This document shows, one piece after another, positions 22,295 to 30,034 of a DNA stretch of 36,983 nucleotides. How positions within the stretch are numbered: the first letter of the stretch is position 1; the number at the start of each line of letters is the position of its first letter. A model generated the notes under the pieces. It was not told the DNA's origin. It saw only the letters and a list, made by a program, of their open reading frames with translations, and did not search any database. The stretch spans positions 92,326 through 129,308 of the forward strand of contig LSNK01000004.1 in NCBI GenBank assembly GCA_003056085.1, given 5' to 3'. The position numbers and the translations under genes were made by a program. This DNA comes from Parcubacteria group bacterium M6-OD1-1. Lineage in GTDB: Bacteria; Patescibacteriota; Minisyncoccia; GWC2-36-17; M10-OD1-4.

Positions 22295-24040
22295 ATGAAA
22301 AAAACACTACGCGTTCATAAAGATGAATCACTCGCTTATCTTATAGATAGAGTGGAGAACACAAAAGAAAATGACATTTATCTTGATATAGATGATAATC
22401 TGGAGTTATTTTCTGAAATTAGAAATTTAAAACTTTTAAAAAGAGAATCCGATGTTTTAGGCAAGACTCTTACGATGGTGTCGGAAGATCAAGGTATGCT
22501 TTCTTTTTTAGAAAATGCCGGCTTTGATGTTTTGGAAAGAAATGACGAAGTTGAGTCCGATGCCAAACAAATCAATGTTTCTGTTTCAAAAGAAGACAAA
22601 GATGAGCCATTGATATCTGATATTAAAAAGCCTTCATTTTTAGAAGATGAATCAGAGTCAAAAACATATAAAAAAATAGACTTAGATGTATCAAAAAACA
22701 AAGACGAGCCGGAAAACCCGGAAAACTCAGAGGAGTATGTTTACGGAAGTGATATGGATCGCGATGCTGAAAGTTTTTTTGAAAAAACTATAAAAGAAAC
22801 GCGAAAATCTGAACCTTCTATATTTAATAAAAAAAGAGAAAGTACCGAAGACGGAGAAGGGTTTAAGTGGTCAGGTTTTAATTTTTCTTCTTTTGGCAAA
22901 AACAAAAAAGTTACCACTTATGGCGCTGCGATTCTCGTTGTTTTAATAATTGGCGGTATATTTTTCTTTAAGTCAAAAGCAACTTTAGATATTGTAATAA
23001 AAAAAGAAACGATTAATTTCACATTCCCTGTCTCAGCGGATGTTGGTTTGTCCGGAATTGATTTCGAAAATTCTAAAATTCCCGGACAAATAATTAAATT
23101 AGAAAGAGAAACTTCAGGAGAGTTTAAGGCAACAGGAGCGTCTTCTGGAGCTACAAAAGCGACAGGAAAATTAACAATATACAATAATTACAGTTCAGAT
23201 TCACAGCCCTTGATTGCAAAAACAAGATTTCAAACAAAAGATGGAAAAATTTTCAGAATTTCAAAAAGAGTTATAGTCCCGGGAGCGAAAATGGACGGCA
23301 AAAAAGTTGTTTCACCAGGTGTTTTGGAGGTTGAGGTAACCGCCGACCAGCCTGGCGCAGATTATAACATCGGCTCATCTGATTTTACAATTCCAGGATT
23401 TAAAGGAACTAATAAGTTTGATGGATTTTCTGCAAAATCTTCAACTAATATGACAGGCGGTTCTTTTGGGGAAACGAGAGCGGTGTCAAAGTCTGACTTA
23501 GACAACGCAAAGTCAAGCCTTTTAAAACAACTTCAAGAGGGTAGAAAAGATTATATAGCATCCAATGTACCTAATAATTTAGTGGTGCTGGATAGCGGAA
23601 TAAATGAAAATGTTATAGAATTCAAAGCTCCGAAAGAAGGAACATCAGTGGATAATTTTACAGCTTCCGTTAAAGTCTTATATAATGTTTTTGCTTTTGA
23701 TGAAAAAGATGTGGTTAAGCTTTCAGATCAAAACTTAGTTAAAAGAATAAAAAAAGAAAGAAAGACTTATCCTGACACTTTAACTATTTCTTATGAAGAG
23801 GGAATTTTAAATTTAGACAAATCTTCATTTGATTTTTTAGTTCGCTCCAGTGAAGTTGTTGGAGGAAAAGTAGATGAAGCTAATTTAAAAAGTAAATTGG
23901 CAGGAAAAGGAGAGCTTGAAATTAAAAAAGTTTTAACAGGGAATGACGCAATAGAAAGCGCCGAGATAACTCTTTGGCCATTTTGGTCGTCTAAAGCGCC
24001 TTCAAACCCCAATAGGATAAATATAAAGATAGAAGAGTAA
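22295..24040 (+). CDS. Membrane-anchored baseplate-J-like envelope protein
   Basis: 581 residues. The N-terminal ~85 residues form a small domain (IYLDIDDNLELFSEIRNLKLLKRESDVLGKTLTMVSEDQGMLSFLENAGFDVL), the type seen in CPR and Chloroflexi envelope proteins. An acidic disordered linker (90-200) and one transmembrane helix (about 208-226) follow. The extracytoplasmic part contains a baseplate-J-like region: TRFQTKDGKIFRISKRVIVPG, PGVLEVEVTADQPGADYNIGSSDFTIPGFKGT. Another domain (about 390-581) ends in WPFWSSKAPSNPNRINIKIEE. The layout is a cytoplasmic domain bridged to an outer beta-rich region, tied to the FtsA-like partner upstream. A TATAAT box lies 28 bases before the ATG, inside the previous gene's end. 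Confidence 0.75.
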   Translation: MKKTLRVHKDESLAYLIDRVENTKENDIYLDIDDNLELFSEIRNLKLLKRESDVLGKTLTMVSEDQGMLSFLENAGFDVLERNDEVESDAKQINVSVSKEDKDEPLISDIKKPSFLEDESESKTYKKIDLDVSKNKDEPENPENSEEYVYGSDMDRDAESFFEKTIKETRKSEPSIFNKKRESTEDGEGFKWSGFNFSSFGKNKKVTTYGAAILVVLIIGGIFFFKSKATLDIVIKKETINFTFPVSADVGLSGIDFENSKIPGQIIKLERETSGEFKATGASSGATKATGKLTIYNNYSSDSQPLIAKTRFQTKDGKIFRISKRVIVPGAKMDGKKVVSPGVLEVEVTADQPGADYNIGSSDFTIPGFKGTNKFDGFSAKSSTNMTGGSFGETRAVSKSDLDNAKSSLLKQLQEGRKDYIASNVPNNLVVLDSGINENVIEFKAPKEGTSVDNFTASVKVLYNVFAFDEKDVVKLSDQNLVKRIKKERKTYPDTLTISYEEGILNLDKSSFDFLVRSSEVVGGKVDEANLKSKLAGKGELEIKKVLTGNDAIESAEITLWPFWSSKAPSNPNRINIKIEE

Positions 24041-24151
24041 AATAAGGCTTATTTAAGCTAAAAACTACGAATTTAAGACAAAGGGCATTGTTGTAAGGTA
24101 GGTTTTGGGGTGTATTTATTTTTTAAAAAATAATATCCCCAGTTTTTACTG

Positions 24152-24180
24152 TTGACTTTTGTTTAATTTTTTGTTAAAAG
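24152..24180 (+). promoter_or_regulatory. Possible promoter of the infA-rpoA operon
   Basis: TTGACT, 17-base spacer, TAAAAG. The -10 is poor; TATAGC just after is the alternative. It lies in the 208-base gap after the baseplate-J-like gene (24041-24248). Confidence 0.4.
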
Positions 24181-24187
24181 TATAGCT

Positions 24188-24242
24188 AAGACTTATTATT
24201 TAATAATTTTTTTTGTAAAGAAATTATTAAATAATAAGTCTT
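24188..24242 (+). promoter_or_regulatory. Long AT-rich hairpin in the infA leader
   Basis: 22-bp perfect inverted repeat (arm AAGACTTATTATTTAATAAT plus TT) around an 11-base spacer. The right arm ends 6 bases before the infA ATG. The U-tract needed for a terminator is missing on the 3' side, so a regulatory leader structure is more likely. Translational control of the operon is inferred. Confidence 0.65.
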
Positions 24243-24248
24243 TAAATT

Positions 24249-24464
24249 ATGGAAAAAGAAAACATAACAAAAGAGGGTGTGGTTGAAGAAACTTTGCCCA
24301 ATACTACTTTTCGTGTTAGGTTGGAAGACGACAGTTTGATTTTAGCTCATCTGTCCGGCAAAATGCGAATGCATTATATTAAAATTCTTCCCGGAGATAA
24401 GGTTAGGTTGGAAATGAGCCCGTATGACCTCACAAAAGGCAGAATAACTTATAGACTAAAATGA
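24249..24464 (+). CDS. infA: Translation initiation factor IF-1
   Basis: 71 residues, normal length. A single S1-like OB-fold: [61 protein letters not shown]. Blocks the ribosomal A site during initiation. First gene of the infA-rpmJ-rpsM-rpsK-rpsD-rpoA-rplQ series; its TGA stop overlaps the rpmJ ATG by four bases. A long hairpin precedes it. Confidence 0.97.
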   Translation: MEKENITKEGVVEETLPNTTFRVRLEDDSLILAHLSGKMRMHYIKILPGDKVRLEMSPYDLTKGRITYRLK

Positions 24465-24574
24465 AAGTAAAAGTATCAGTAAAAAAAATCTGCGCAAAAT
24501 GTAAAACTGTCAGAAGAAAAGGCAGGGTTCATGTTGTTTGTGAAAATCCAAGACACAAGCAGAGACAAAAATAA
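24461..24574 (+). CDS. rpmJ: 50S ribosomal protein L36
   Basis: 37 residues, too short for the ORF track. The translation [27 protein letters not shown]... with C11, C14, C27 and H32 is the classical C-x2-C-x12-C-x4-H zinc ribbon of L36. ATG overlaps the infA stop (ATGA), so translation is coupled. L36 binds 23S rRNA near the peptidyl-transferase region. An 83-base AT-rich gap separates it from rpsM. Confidence 0.97.
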   Translation: MKVKVSVKKICAKCKTVRRKGRVHVVCENPRHKQRQK

Positions 24575-24657
24575 TTAATCGGAAATTAGTAATTTAGAAA
24601 TTAGCTTATTAGGTGTCTAAAAAGTTAATAAGTTAAAAAGCTAAATAAGTATAAAAA

Positions 24658-25044
24658 ATGCCAAGAATAGCAGGTGTAAATATACCGGATAATAAAAGAA
24701 TAGAAATAGCATTGACTTACGTTTTTGGTATTGGCAGAACAACGGCTCAGAATGTGCTTAAGTCAACAAAGATAGATCCGGCAACAAAAGCGAATAAACT
24801 TTCACCGGACGATGTTAATAAGCTTAAGGATTTTATAGAAAAAAATTATAAGATTGAGGGAGATCTAAAAAGAGATATAATGTTTGACGTTAAAAGATTA
24901 AAAGACATTAAGTCATATAGGGGTTCAAGACATATAAAAGGTCTTCCTTCTAAAGGACAAAGAACAAAAACTAATTCAAGAACAAGAAGAGGCAACAAAA
25001 GAACAACAGTAGGTTCTGGAAGGGTTTCTGTCGCAAAAAAATAA
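24658..25044 (+). CDS. rpsM: 30S ribosomal protein S13
   Basis: 128 residues, close to the usual length. N-terminal PRIAGVNIPDNKRIEIALTYVFGIG, helix-two-turn-helix region, and basic C-terminal tail (GQRTKTNSRTRRGNKRTTVGSGR) that contacts the A and P sites and S19. Head of the 30S subunit. Ten bases before rpsK. The upstream gap (24575-24657) is AT-rich, with short inverted pieces but no clear promoter. Confidence 0.97.
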   Translation: MPRIAGVNIPDNKRIEIALTYVFGIGRTTAQNVLKSTKIDPATKANKLSPDDVNKLKDFIEKNYKIEGDLKRDIMFDVKRLKDIKSYRGSRHIKGLPSKGQRTKTNSRTRRGNKRTTVGSGRVSVAKK

Positions 25045-25053
25045 TATAATATT

Positions 25054-25509
25054 ATGGGAAAGAAAAAAATATTAAAACAAACCGAATCAGACTTGATGAA
25101 GGAAACTCAAAATATTGAGAATGCCGTTATGAAAAGTTCCGGCAATGTTTCAAAAAAGAATGTTCTGAGAAAAGGAAAGGCTTATGTTGAAGCAACTTAT
25201 AATAATACAAGAATTACAATTTCAGACGAAAAAGGCAATGTTTTGGCATGGTCCTCAGCTGGGTCTTTGGGGTTTAAAGGAGCTAAGAAGTCTACTCCTT
25301 ATGCCGCGGCAAAAGTAGCTGAGACAGTTGTTGAAAAAATAAAAAAAACAGGTTTGCAGGACATAGCTGTTTATGTTAAAGGAGTAGGGTCAGGAAGAGA
25401 ATCTGCCGCAAGAGGGCTTGCTAATTTCGGTTTAAACATTACTTCAATAGCAGATATTACGCCTATACCGCATAATGGCTGCAGACCAAAAAAACCAAGA
25501 AGAGTATAA
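25054..25509 (+). CDS. rpsK: 30S ribosomal protein S11
   Basis: 151 residues. The core from about residue 40 ([45 protein letters not shown]...[13 protein letters not shown]...[23 protein letters not shown]) is a full S11, which lines the mRNA exit channel with S7. The first ~35 residues ([31 protein letters not shown]) are an N-terminal extension with mixed charge. I keep the first ATG because it gives the short spacing to rpsM, but a later start near residue 15 or 26 is possible. Confidence 0.95.
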   Translation: MGKKKILKQTESDLMKETQNIENAVMKSSGNVSKKNVLRKGKAYVEATYNNTRITISDEKGNVLAWSSAGSLGFKGAKKSTPYAAAKVAETVVEKIKKTGLQDIAVYVKGVGSGRESAARGLANFGLNITSIADITPIPHNGCRPKKPRRV

Positions 25510-25530
25510 TTTGATAAAAAATTTATTTTT

Positions 25531-26157
25531 ATGGAATCAAGTTCAAAATGTAAAAAATGCAGAAGAGCAGGCGAAAAACTTTTTTTGAAAAGTGATCGCT
25601 GTTTTACACAAAAATGCGCTTTAACAAGAAAGCCTTATTTGCCGGGTGCTCACGGAAATAAAAAAAGAAGAAGAACAATATCAGAATACGGCATTCAGTT
25701 AAATGAAAAACAAAAAGTAAAGAGAAGTTATTATCTTCGTGAAGCTCAATTTAAAAAATATTTCAATATAGCAAATAAAAAAAACGGAATTACTGGAGAT
25801 GTATTGCTTCAAATTTTAGAAACAAGATTAGACAACGTTGTTTTCAGGGGCGGTTTTGCAGGTTCAAGAAGTATGGCAAAACAGATGGTTGGACACGGAC
25901 ACGTTATGCTTAATGGAAGAAAAGTTGATATCCCATCTATTTTGGTTTCAGTTGGTGATAAAATCTCAATAAGAAAAGGTTCGGAGGAAAAAGTAATTTT
26001 CAAAGATTTAAAAGATAAGTTAAAGAAATTTAAAACACCGGGCTGGATGGAGTTGGATAAAGACGGCATGACTATAGAAATAAAGAGAACACCGCAAAAA
26101 GAAGATATTGAAACAATATTTAATATGCAATTGATTACAGAATTTTATTCAAGATAA
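25531..26157 (+). CDS. rpsD: 30S ribosomal protein S4
   Basis: 208 residues, normal length. N-terminal zinc-type cysteines (CKKCRRAGEKLFLKSDRC...C), then an S4 RNA-binding domain (LETRLDNVVFRGGFAGSRSMAKQMVGHGHVMLNGRKVDIPSILVSVGDKISIR). The full tail ends EFYSR. S4 nucleates 30S assembly and in many bacteria represses its own operon by binding a leader structure, which makes the infA-leader hairpin of interest. 21 bases after rpsK. Confidence 0.97.
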   Translation: MESSSKCKKCRRAGEKLFLKSDRCFTQKCALTRKPYLPGAHGNKKRRRTISEYGIQLNEKQKVKRSYYLREAQFKKYFNIANKKNGITGDVLLQILETRLDNVVFRGGFAGSRSMAKQMVGHGHVMLNGRKVDIPSILVSVGDKISIRKGSEEKVIFKDLKDKLKKFKTPGWMELDKDGMTIEIKRTPQKEDIETIFNMQLITEFYSR

Positions 26158-26216
26158 TTAAGTACAGCTTAAATGATATAAAATTTATCATTTTTGTTGT
26201 TTAAAAATATATTTAT

Positions 26217-27173
26217 ATGGAAATAACTTTACCAAAACAACCAAAAGTTACCAAAAAAGAGAATAATCACGCCGTTATTGAAATAGAAGAATTATATCCC
26301 GGATACGGTATGACATTGGGTAACGCCATAAGAAGAGTGTTACTTTCTTCATTGCCCGGTGCCGCAGTAACTTTTGTTAAAATAGAGGGTGTTTCCCATG
26401 AATTTTCAACAGTTCCGCATGTTATGGAAAATGTTGTTGATATTCTTTTAAATATAAAGCAGCTTAGATTTAAGCTGTATTCAGATGAACCCCAGACTAT
26501 AACTGTAAGAGTTAAAGGAGAAGGAACAGTAACCGGAAAAGACATAAAAACCTCAGATCAAATTGAGGTCGTTAATAAAGATTTAGTAATAGCGACTTTA
26601 ACTGATAAAAAAGCTGATTTTGAAATGGAAATAATAGTGGAGAAGGGTCTTGGTTATGTTCCTGTTGAAGAGAGAAAAAAAGAGAAATTGGCAGTTGGTC
26701 TTATTGCGGTTGATTCAATATTTACACCAATTAGAAAAATTGATTATAGTGTAGAAGAAATGCGTGTTGGCGACAGAACAGATTTTAATAAATTAAAAGT
26801 TGTAATTGAAACTGATGGAAGCATTGACCCCGAAGATGCTTTTAATGATTCTGTAGATATCTTAGTAGGTCAGTTTTCTAAATTAAAAAAAGACTCCGAA
26901 GTTGCGGTAGATGAGGAAGTTCAAGATGAATATGAAAAAGAAGAAGTAATGGAAGATGTTGAACAAAAAGAAGATGCGGGTAAAATGAAAGTGTCTGAGC
27001 TTGATTTGTCTGCAAGAACTTTGTCCGCTCTTGAAAATTCAAGCATTAAAACTGTAGCGGGCTTGATTAAAAAATCAGAATCTGATATTTTAGACTTTGA
27101 GGGTATGGGAGAAAAAGGGCTTTCTGAAATTAAAAAAGTATTGAAAAAATTAGATTTAGAGTTAAAAAAATAA
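26217..27173 (+). CDS. rpoA: RNA polymerase alpha subunit
   Basis: 318 residues. N-terminal dimerisation domain: NHAVIEIEELYPGYGMTLGNAIRRVLLSSLPGAAVTFVKIEGV...GTVTGKDI, then the FTPIRKIDYSVEEMRVGDRTDFNKLKVVIETDGSI region. An acidic linker (about 233-252: EEVQDEYEKEEVMEDVEQKED) follows, and a C-terminal domain of about 60 residues (SELDLSARTLSALENSSIKTVAGLIKKSESDILDFEGMGEKGLSEI) that contacts UP elements and activators. Complete. rplQ begins 1 base after its stop. Confidence 0.97.
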   Translation: MEITLPKQPKVTKKENNHAVIEIEELYPGYGMTLGNAIRRVLLSSLPGAAVTFVKIEGVSHEFSTVPHVMENVVDILLNIKQLRFKLYSDEPQTITVRVKGEGTVTGKDIKTSDQIEVVNKDLVIATLTDKKADFEMEIIVEKGLGYVPVEERKKEKLAVGLIAVDSIFTPIRKIDYSVEEMRVGDRTDFNKLKVVIETDGSIDPEDAFNDSVDILVGQFSKLKKDSEVAVDEEVQDEYEKEEVMEDVEQKEDAGKMKVSELDLSARTLSALENSSIKTVAGLIKKSESDILDFEGMGEKGLSEIKKVLKKLDLELKK

Positions 27174-27174
27174 A

Positions 27175-27522
27175 ATGAATAATCTTAGAAAAGGCAGAAA
27201 ACTTCATAGAGTGTCCGGGCAGAGAAAGGCTTTATTAAAAGCTCTGATGACCGCGTTGATTATAAATGAAAAAATAATAACAACAGAGGCAAAAGCCAAG
27301 GAACTTCGTCCTCATATTGAAAAGATGGTTACAAAAGCAAGAGTTAAATCAATTTCAAATATAAGAGGAGTGAGGGTTATTTTGTCGGAAGATGTAACCA
27401 AAAAGCTTTTTTCAGACATATCTCCAAAATACGTTAAAAGATCAGGAGGATATACCAGAATTACAAAATTAGAAAGAAGAAAATCTGACGGAGCTAAAAT
27501 GGCCCAGATAGAATTTGTATAA
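27175..27522 (+). CDS. rplQ: 50S ribosomal protein L17
   Basis: 115 residues, normal length. Begins MNNLRKGRKLHRVSGQRKALLKALMTALIINEKIITTEAKAKELRPHIEKMVTKA, the standard L17 N-terminal block, with the YTRITKLERRKSDGAKMAQIEFV C-terminus. Lies near the polypeptide exit tunnel. Starts 1 base after the rpoA stop, so translation is coupled. 86 bases separate it from rplM. Confidence 0.96.
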   Translation: MNNLRKGRKLHRVSGQRKALLKALMTALIINEKIITTEAKAKELRPHIEKMVTKARVKSISNIRGVRVILSEDVTKKLFSDISPKYVKRSGGYTRITKLERRKSDGAKMAQIEFV

Positions 27523-27608
27523 AAACTTCCACAATTGGTGAATTTTTTATCTTAAGTTAATGCACTTAATTTTTCAAATTCATTTAAGTATAAAATTTTT
27601 AAAAAAAC

Positions 27609-27980
27609 ATGACGGAAAAAAATAAAATCAAAAAAATTGATGCAAAAGACAAGATTTTAGGAAGGTTAGCTTCTGAAATTGCTTGGTATTTAATGGGGAA
27701 GGATGACCCGTCTTTTCAAAGACACAACATAGACGCTTCAAGCGAGGTTTATGTTTTTAATTCTGATAGTATTAAATTTTCAGGTAATAAATTCAGCCAG
27801 AAAATCTATTTTAGACATTCAGGGTATCCTGGGGGGTTAAAGTCCACCAATCTGGAAAAGATGATGGAAAAAGATTCAAGAGAGGTTTTGAAAAAGGCGA
27901 TAAATGGTATGTTGCCAAAAAATAAATTAAGACCAAAAATGCTTAAAAAACTTAAAATTTATAAGGGAGAAATTTCCTAA
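27609..27980 (+). CDS. rplM: 50S ribosomal protein L13 (short form)
   Basis: 123 residues, against roughly 140-145 in most bacteria. The usual core is present: AKDKILGRLASEIAWYLMGKD (for 'LGRLAS--A--L-GK'), YVFNSDSIKFSGNKFSQKIYFRHSGYPGGLKS, and KAINGMLPKNKLRPKMLKKLKIYKGE. The shortfall is at the N-terminal strand and the C-terminus. Early-assembly protein of the 50S. Paired with rpsI as in most bacteria (15-base gap). Confidence 0.94.
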   Translation: MTEKNKIKKIDAKDKILGRLASEIAWYLMGKDDPSFQRHNIDASSEVYVFNSDSIKFSGNKFSQKIYFRHSGYPGGLKSTNLEKMMEKDSREVLKKAINGMLPKNKLRPKMLKKLKIYKGEIS

Positions 27981-27995
27981 TAAATCTATATAATA

Positions 27996-28514
27996 ATGAC
28001 AGAAAAAACAAAAAAAACAATTGAAAAAACAGAAGAGGAAGCTGTAAAAAAAATGGAGAAAGAAACAGTGAAGAAGGTTGAGGAAGAAACAGCAAAGAAA
28101 ACAGAAGAAGATGCCGCCGGAAAAAGCGACAGGTACTATGAGGCTGTTGGAAGAAGAAAGTCAGCTACTGCCAGAGTAAGGATTTTTACCAAAGGATCAG
28201 GTATTTTAGTAAATGATAAAGATTATAAGGAATATTTTCCTCAAGATGAATTGCATGGAGGGATTGAAGCGCCTCTTAAAAAGATGAAGAGCTTAGAGAA
28301 GTTCAGGATTTCTGTTAAAGTTGTTGGAGGCGGATTGAGAGGACAAGCAGAAGCTGTCAGACACGGCCTTTCAAGAGCATTGATTGTATTTAATCCGGAC
28401 TTTAAGAAAAGACTCAAAAGAGCGGGATACTTAAAAAGAGATCCGAGAGTAAAAGAAAGAAAGAAATACGGACTCAAAAAAGCAAGAAAATCTCCAAGAT
28501 GGTCAAAGAGATAA
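27996..28514 (+). CDS. rpsI: 30S ribosomal protein S9 with a charged N-terminal extension
   Basis: 172 residues; standard S9 is about 130. The extra ~45 residues (MTEKTKKTIEKTEEEAVKKMEKETVKKVEEETAKKTEEDAAGK) form a Lys/Glu-rich, coiled-coil-like repeat. The S9 core follows: YYEAVGRRKSATARVRIFTKGSGILVNDKDYKEYFP, FRISVKVVGGGLRGQAEAVRHGLSRAL, and the C-terminal KKYGLKKARKSPRWSKR that reaches the P site. A start further in is possible, but the extension is in frame and shares the short spacing from rplM. Last gene before a bidirectional terminator. Confidence 0.95.
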   Translation: MTEKTKKTIEKTEEEAVKKMEKETVKKVEEETAKKTEEDAAGKSDRYYEAVGRRKSATARVRIFTKGSGILVNDKDYKEYFPQDELHGGIEAPLKKMKSLEKFRISVKVVGGGLRGQAEAVRHGLSRALIVFNPDFKKRLKRAGYLKRDPRVKERKKYGLKKARKSPRWSKR

Positions 28515-28552
28515 AAATAAAAACCCAACTTATAAGTTGGGTTTTTATTTTT
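28513..28552. terminator. Bidirectional terminator between rpsI and the PEGA/propeller gene
   Basis: 40-base perfect palindrome (arm AAAAATAAAAACCCAACTTA), with A- and T-runs on both sides, between convergent genes. It overlaps the last base of the rpsI stop region only by proximity (rpsI ends at 28514). Confidence 0.9.
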
Positions 28553-28568
28553 GTTTAAACGATATATT

Positions 28569-29927
28569 TTATTTTTCCTCTATTATTGTTATTTTTTCTA
28601 ATTTATTGTTTTTTATTGTATAAACACTTTTATCTATGTTGTTGTAGCTATATTTGATTATGCCTTTTATTATGTTGTAAGAATTTCTCTTGTCTCTTCC
28701 GTCTAATTCTATGATTTTTAAATTATCTTCTATATTAAAAAATATATGGTGATTATTATAGGAGAACCAAGAAGCTTCTTTTATTTTTGATCCGAATCTG
28801 CCCAAAAGATCTATTTCGCCGGATTTTTTACCGGGATAGGATTTTTCAAGATAATAAACATAAATTTCCCGTTCTTTTCTGTAAAGAAGTTTTGAAGAAT
28901 CTTTTGATATTTTTGCGTCCAAAACACCCTCTGCTAATTTTTTAAATTTTTCCGAAGTATAATCAAACAAAAGCAGGTTTTTGTTTTTATCAATTATTGC
29001 AATTGGGTCGCCAAATCTTGTTATTATCTCTGAGTTTATATTGGTGTCTTTGACCGGGTTAAATGTTATTTGAGTTATTTTTTCTGATTCTATATTTTTT
29101 TTATAAAAATTAGCAGGCTCCTGAGTTAGATAAACCAAATCGTTCTTAGTTGCATAAAAATTGTTTATTTTTTGCAGAATTTCTTTTATTTTAACTTCTT
29201 TTTTGAAGCCTATTTCATAAAGGATGCTTTTGTCAGACAATGCATAAAGTGTGTCTTTGTCTTTTTGGCTGGGAAGTATTTTTAAATATTTTTCTGTTTT
29301 TGGTTTTTTAAGATTAATTAGTTTATTTTCTTTAAAATCTGTTTTAAATATTTTTGTGTTGTTTTCTAAAAATATATCGTTTTCATCGGAGGAAAATCCT
29401 ATTAGTTTCAGTTTGTTATCTTCAGAAATTTTAATGCTTTTTTTCTTTTGGTTTTTAACATCAAAAATAATAATTGAATTTTTTGTTATGTATCCTATGT
29501 TTTTTTCTGTTTCCGATGTTATAAGATCAATAACATCTTCGTCAATTTCTATCGGTTTTAAATCTTTTTTAATTAAAATCGCATTTTTAATTTCTGTTAC
29601 AAGTCCGGATTTTATTTTTAAGGTTTTTCCCCAAGGAATATACCCTTCTTTTTCTATAACCACTTTATAATTTCTCGGCATTAAATTTGGTATTAAAGCG
29701 CCTCTTTGTGTAAATAATGTTTTATTGACTTCTTTTTTTATCTTTCCATTTAGTGTTATTTTGTATTGATTGTAGTCTAAGTCTATAAACATTCCTCCGG
29801 TTTTTTGCAGTTTAAGCGTTTTTGTGTCTAACTTATAACCCAAAGAATACATTATGATAATTGGGCTTGCTGTCAGAAATATTAAAAGTGAGGCAAAAAA
29901 TAAGGTTCTTCTTGTTTTTATATTCAT
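28569..29927 (-). CDS. Membrane-anchored PEGA-domain protein with beta-propeller-like C-terminus
   Basis: 452 residues from the ATG giving MNIKTRRTLFFASLLIFL; the ORF-track start adds 23 residues ahead of the membrane helix and is less likely. One N-terminal transmembrane helix (about 8-29) is followed by a PEGA domain (about 40-125: GGMFIDLDYNQYKITLNGKIKKEVNKT...PRNYKVVIEKEGYIPWGKTLKIKSG). The remaining ~320 residues repeat short strands of the 'IIGFSSDENDIFLENN' and 'ISKDSSKLLYRKEREIYVYYL' kind, as in WD40/TolB-like propellers. It probably acts outside the membrane in envelope or surface-layer contact. It is the only large minus-strand gene in the window and is divergent from murA. Confidence 0.8.
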   Translation of the reverse strand: MNIKTRRTLFFASLLIFLTASPIIIMYSLGYKLDTKTLKLQKTGGMFIDLDYNQYKITLNGKIKKEVNKTLFTQRGALIPNLMPRNYKVVIEKEGYIPWGKTLKIKSGLVTEIKNAILIKKDLKPIEIDEDVIDLITSETEKNIGYITKNSIIIFDVKNQKKKSIKISEDNKLKLIGFSSDENDIFLENNTKIFKTDFKENKLINLKKPKTEKYLKILPSQKDKDTLYALSDKSILYEIGFKKEVKIKEILQKINNFYATKNDLVYLTQEPANFYKKNIESEKITQITFNPVKDTNINSEIITRFGDPIAIIDKNKNLLLFDYTSEKFKKLAEGVLDAKISKDSSKLLYRKEREIYVYYLEKSYPGKKSGEIDLLGRFGSKIKEASWFSYNNHHIFFNIEDNLKIIELDGRDKRNSYNIIKGIIKYSYNNIDKSVYTIKNNKLEKITIIEEK

Positions 29928-30004
29928 TGTTTTTTCGTTGTTTGGAATTATTAATAATTTGAGTTTTTCAGAGCAAACTTGTAAAAGTCGTTCCAATAGC
30001 TTAT

Positions 30005-30010
30005 TATAGT
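30005..30010 (+). promoter_or_regulatory. -10 box upstream of murA
   Basis: TATAGT 24 bases before the murA ATG, in the 107-base gap between the divergent minus-strand gene and murA. No clear -35. Confidence 0.35.
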
Positions 30011-30034
30011 ATAAGTTAATTTAAAGATATTGTC

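Noticed and set aside
29251-29670. Plus-strand ORF opposite the PEGA/propeller gene
   Set aside because: Antisense shadow; the minus-strand frame has clear PEGA and propeller patterns.
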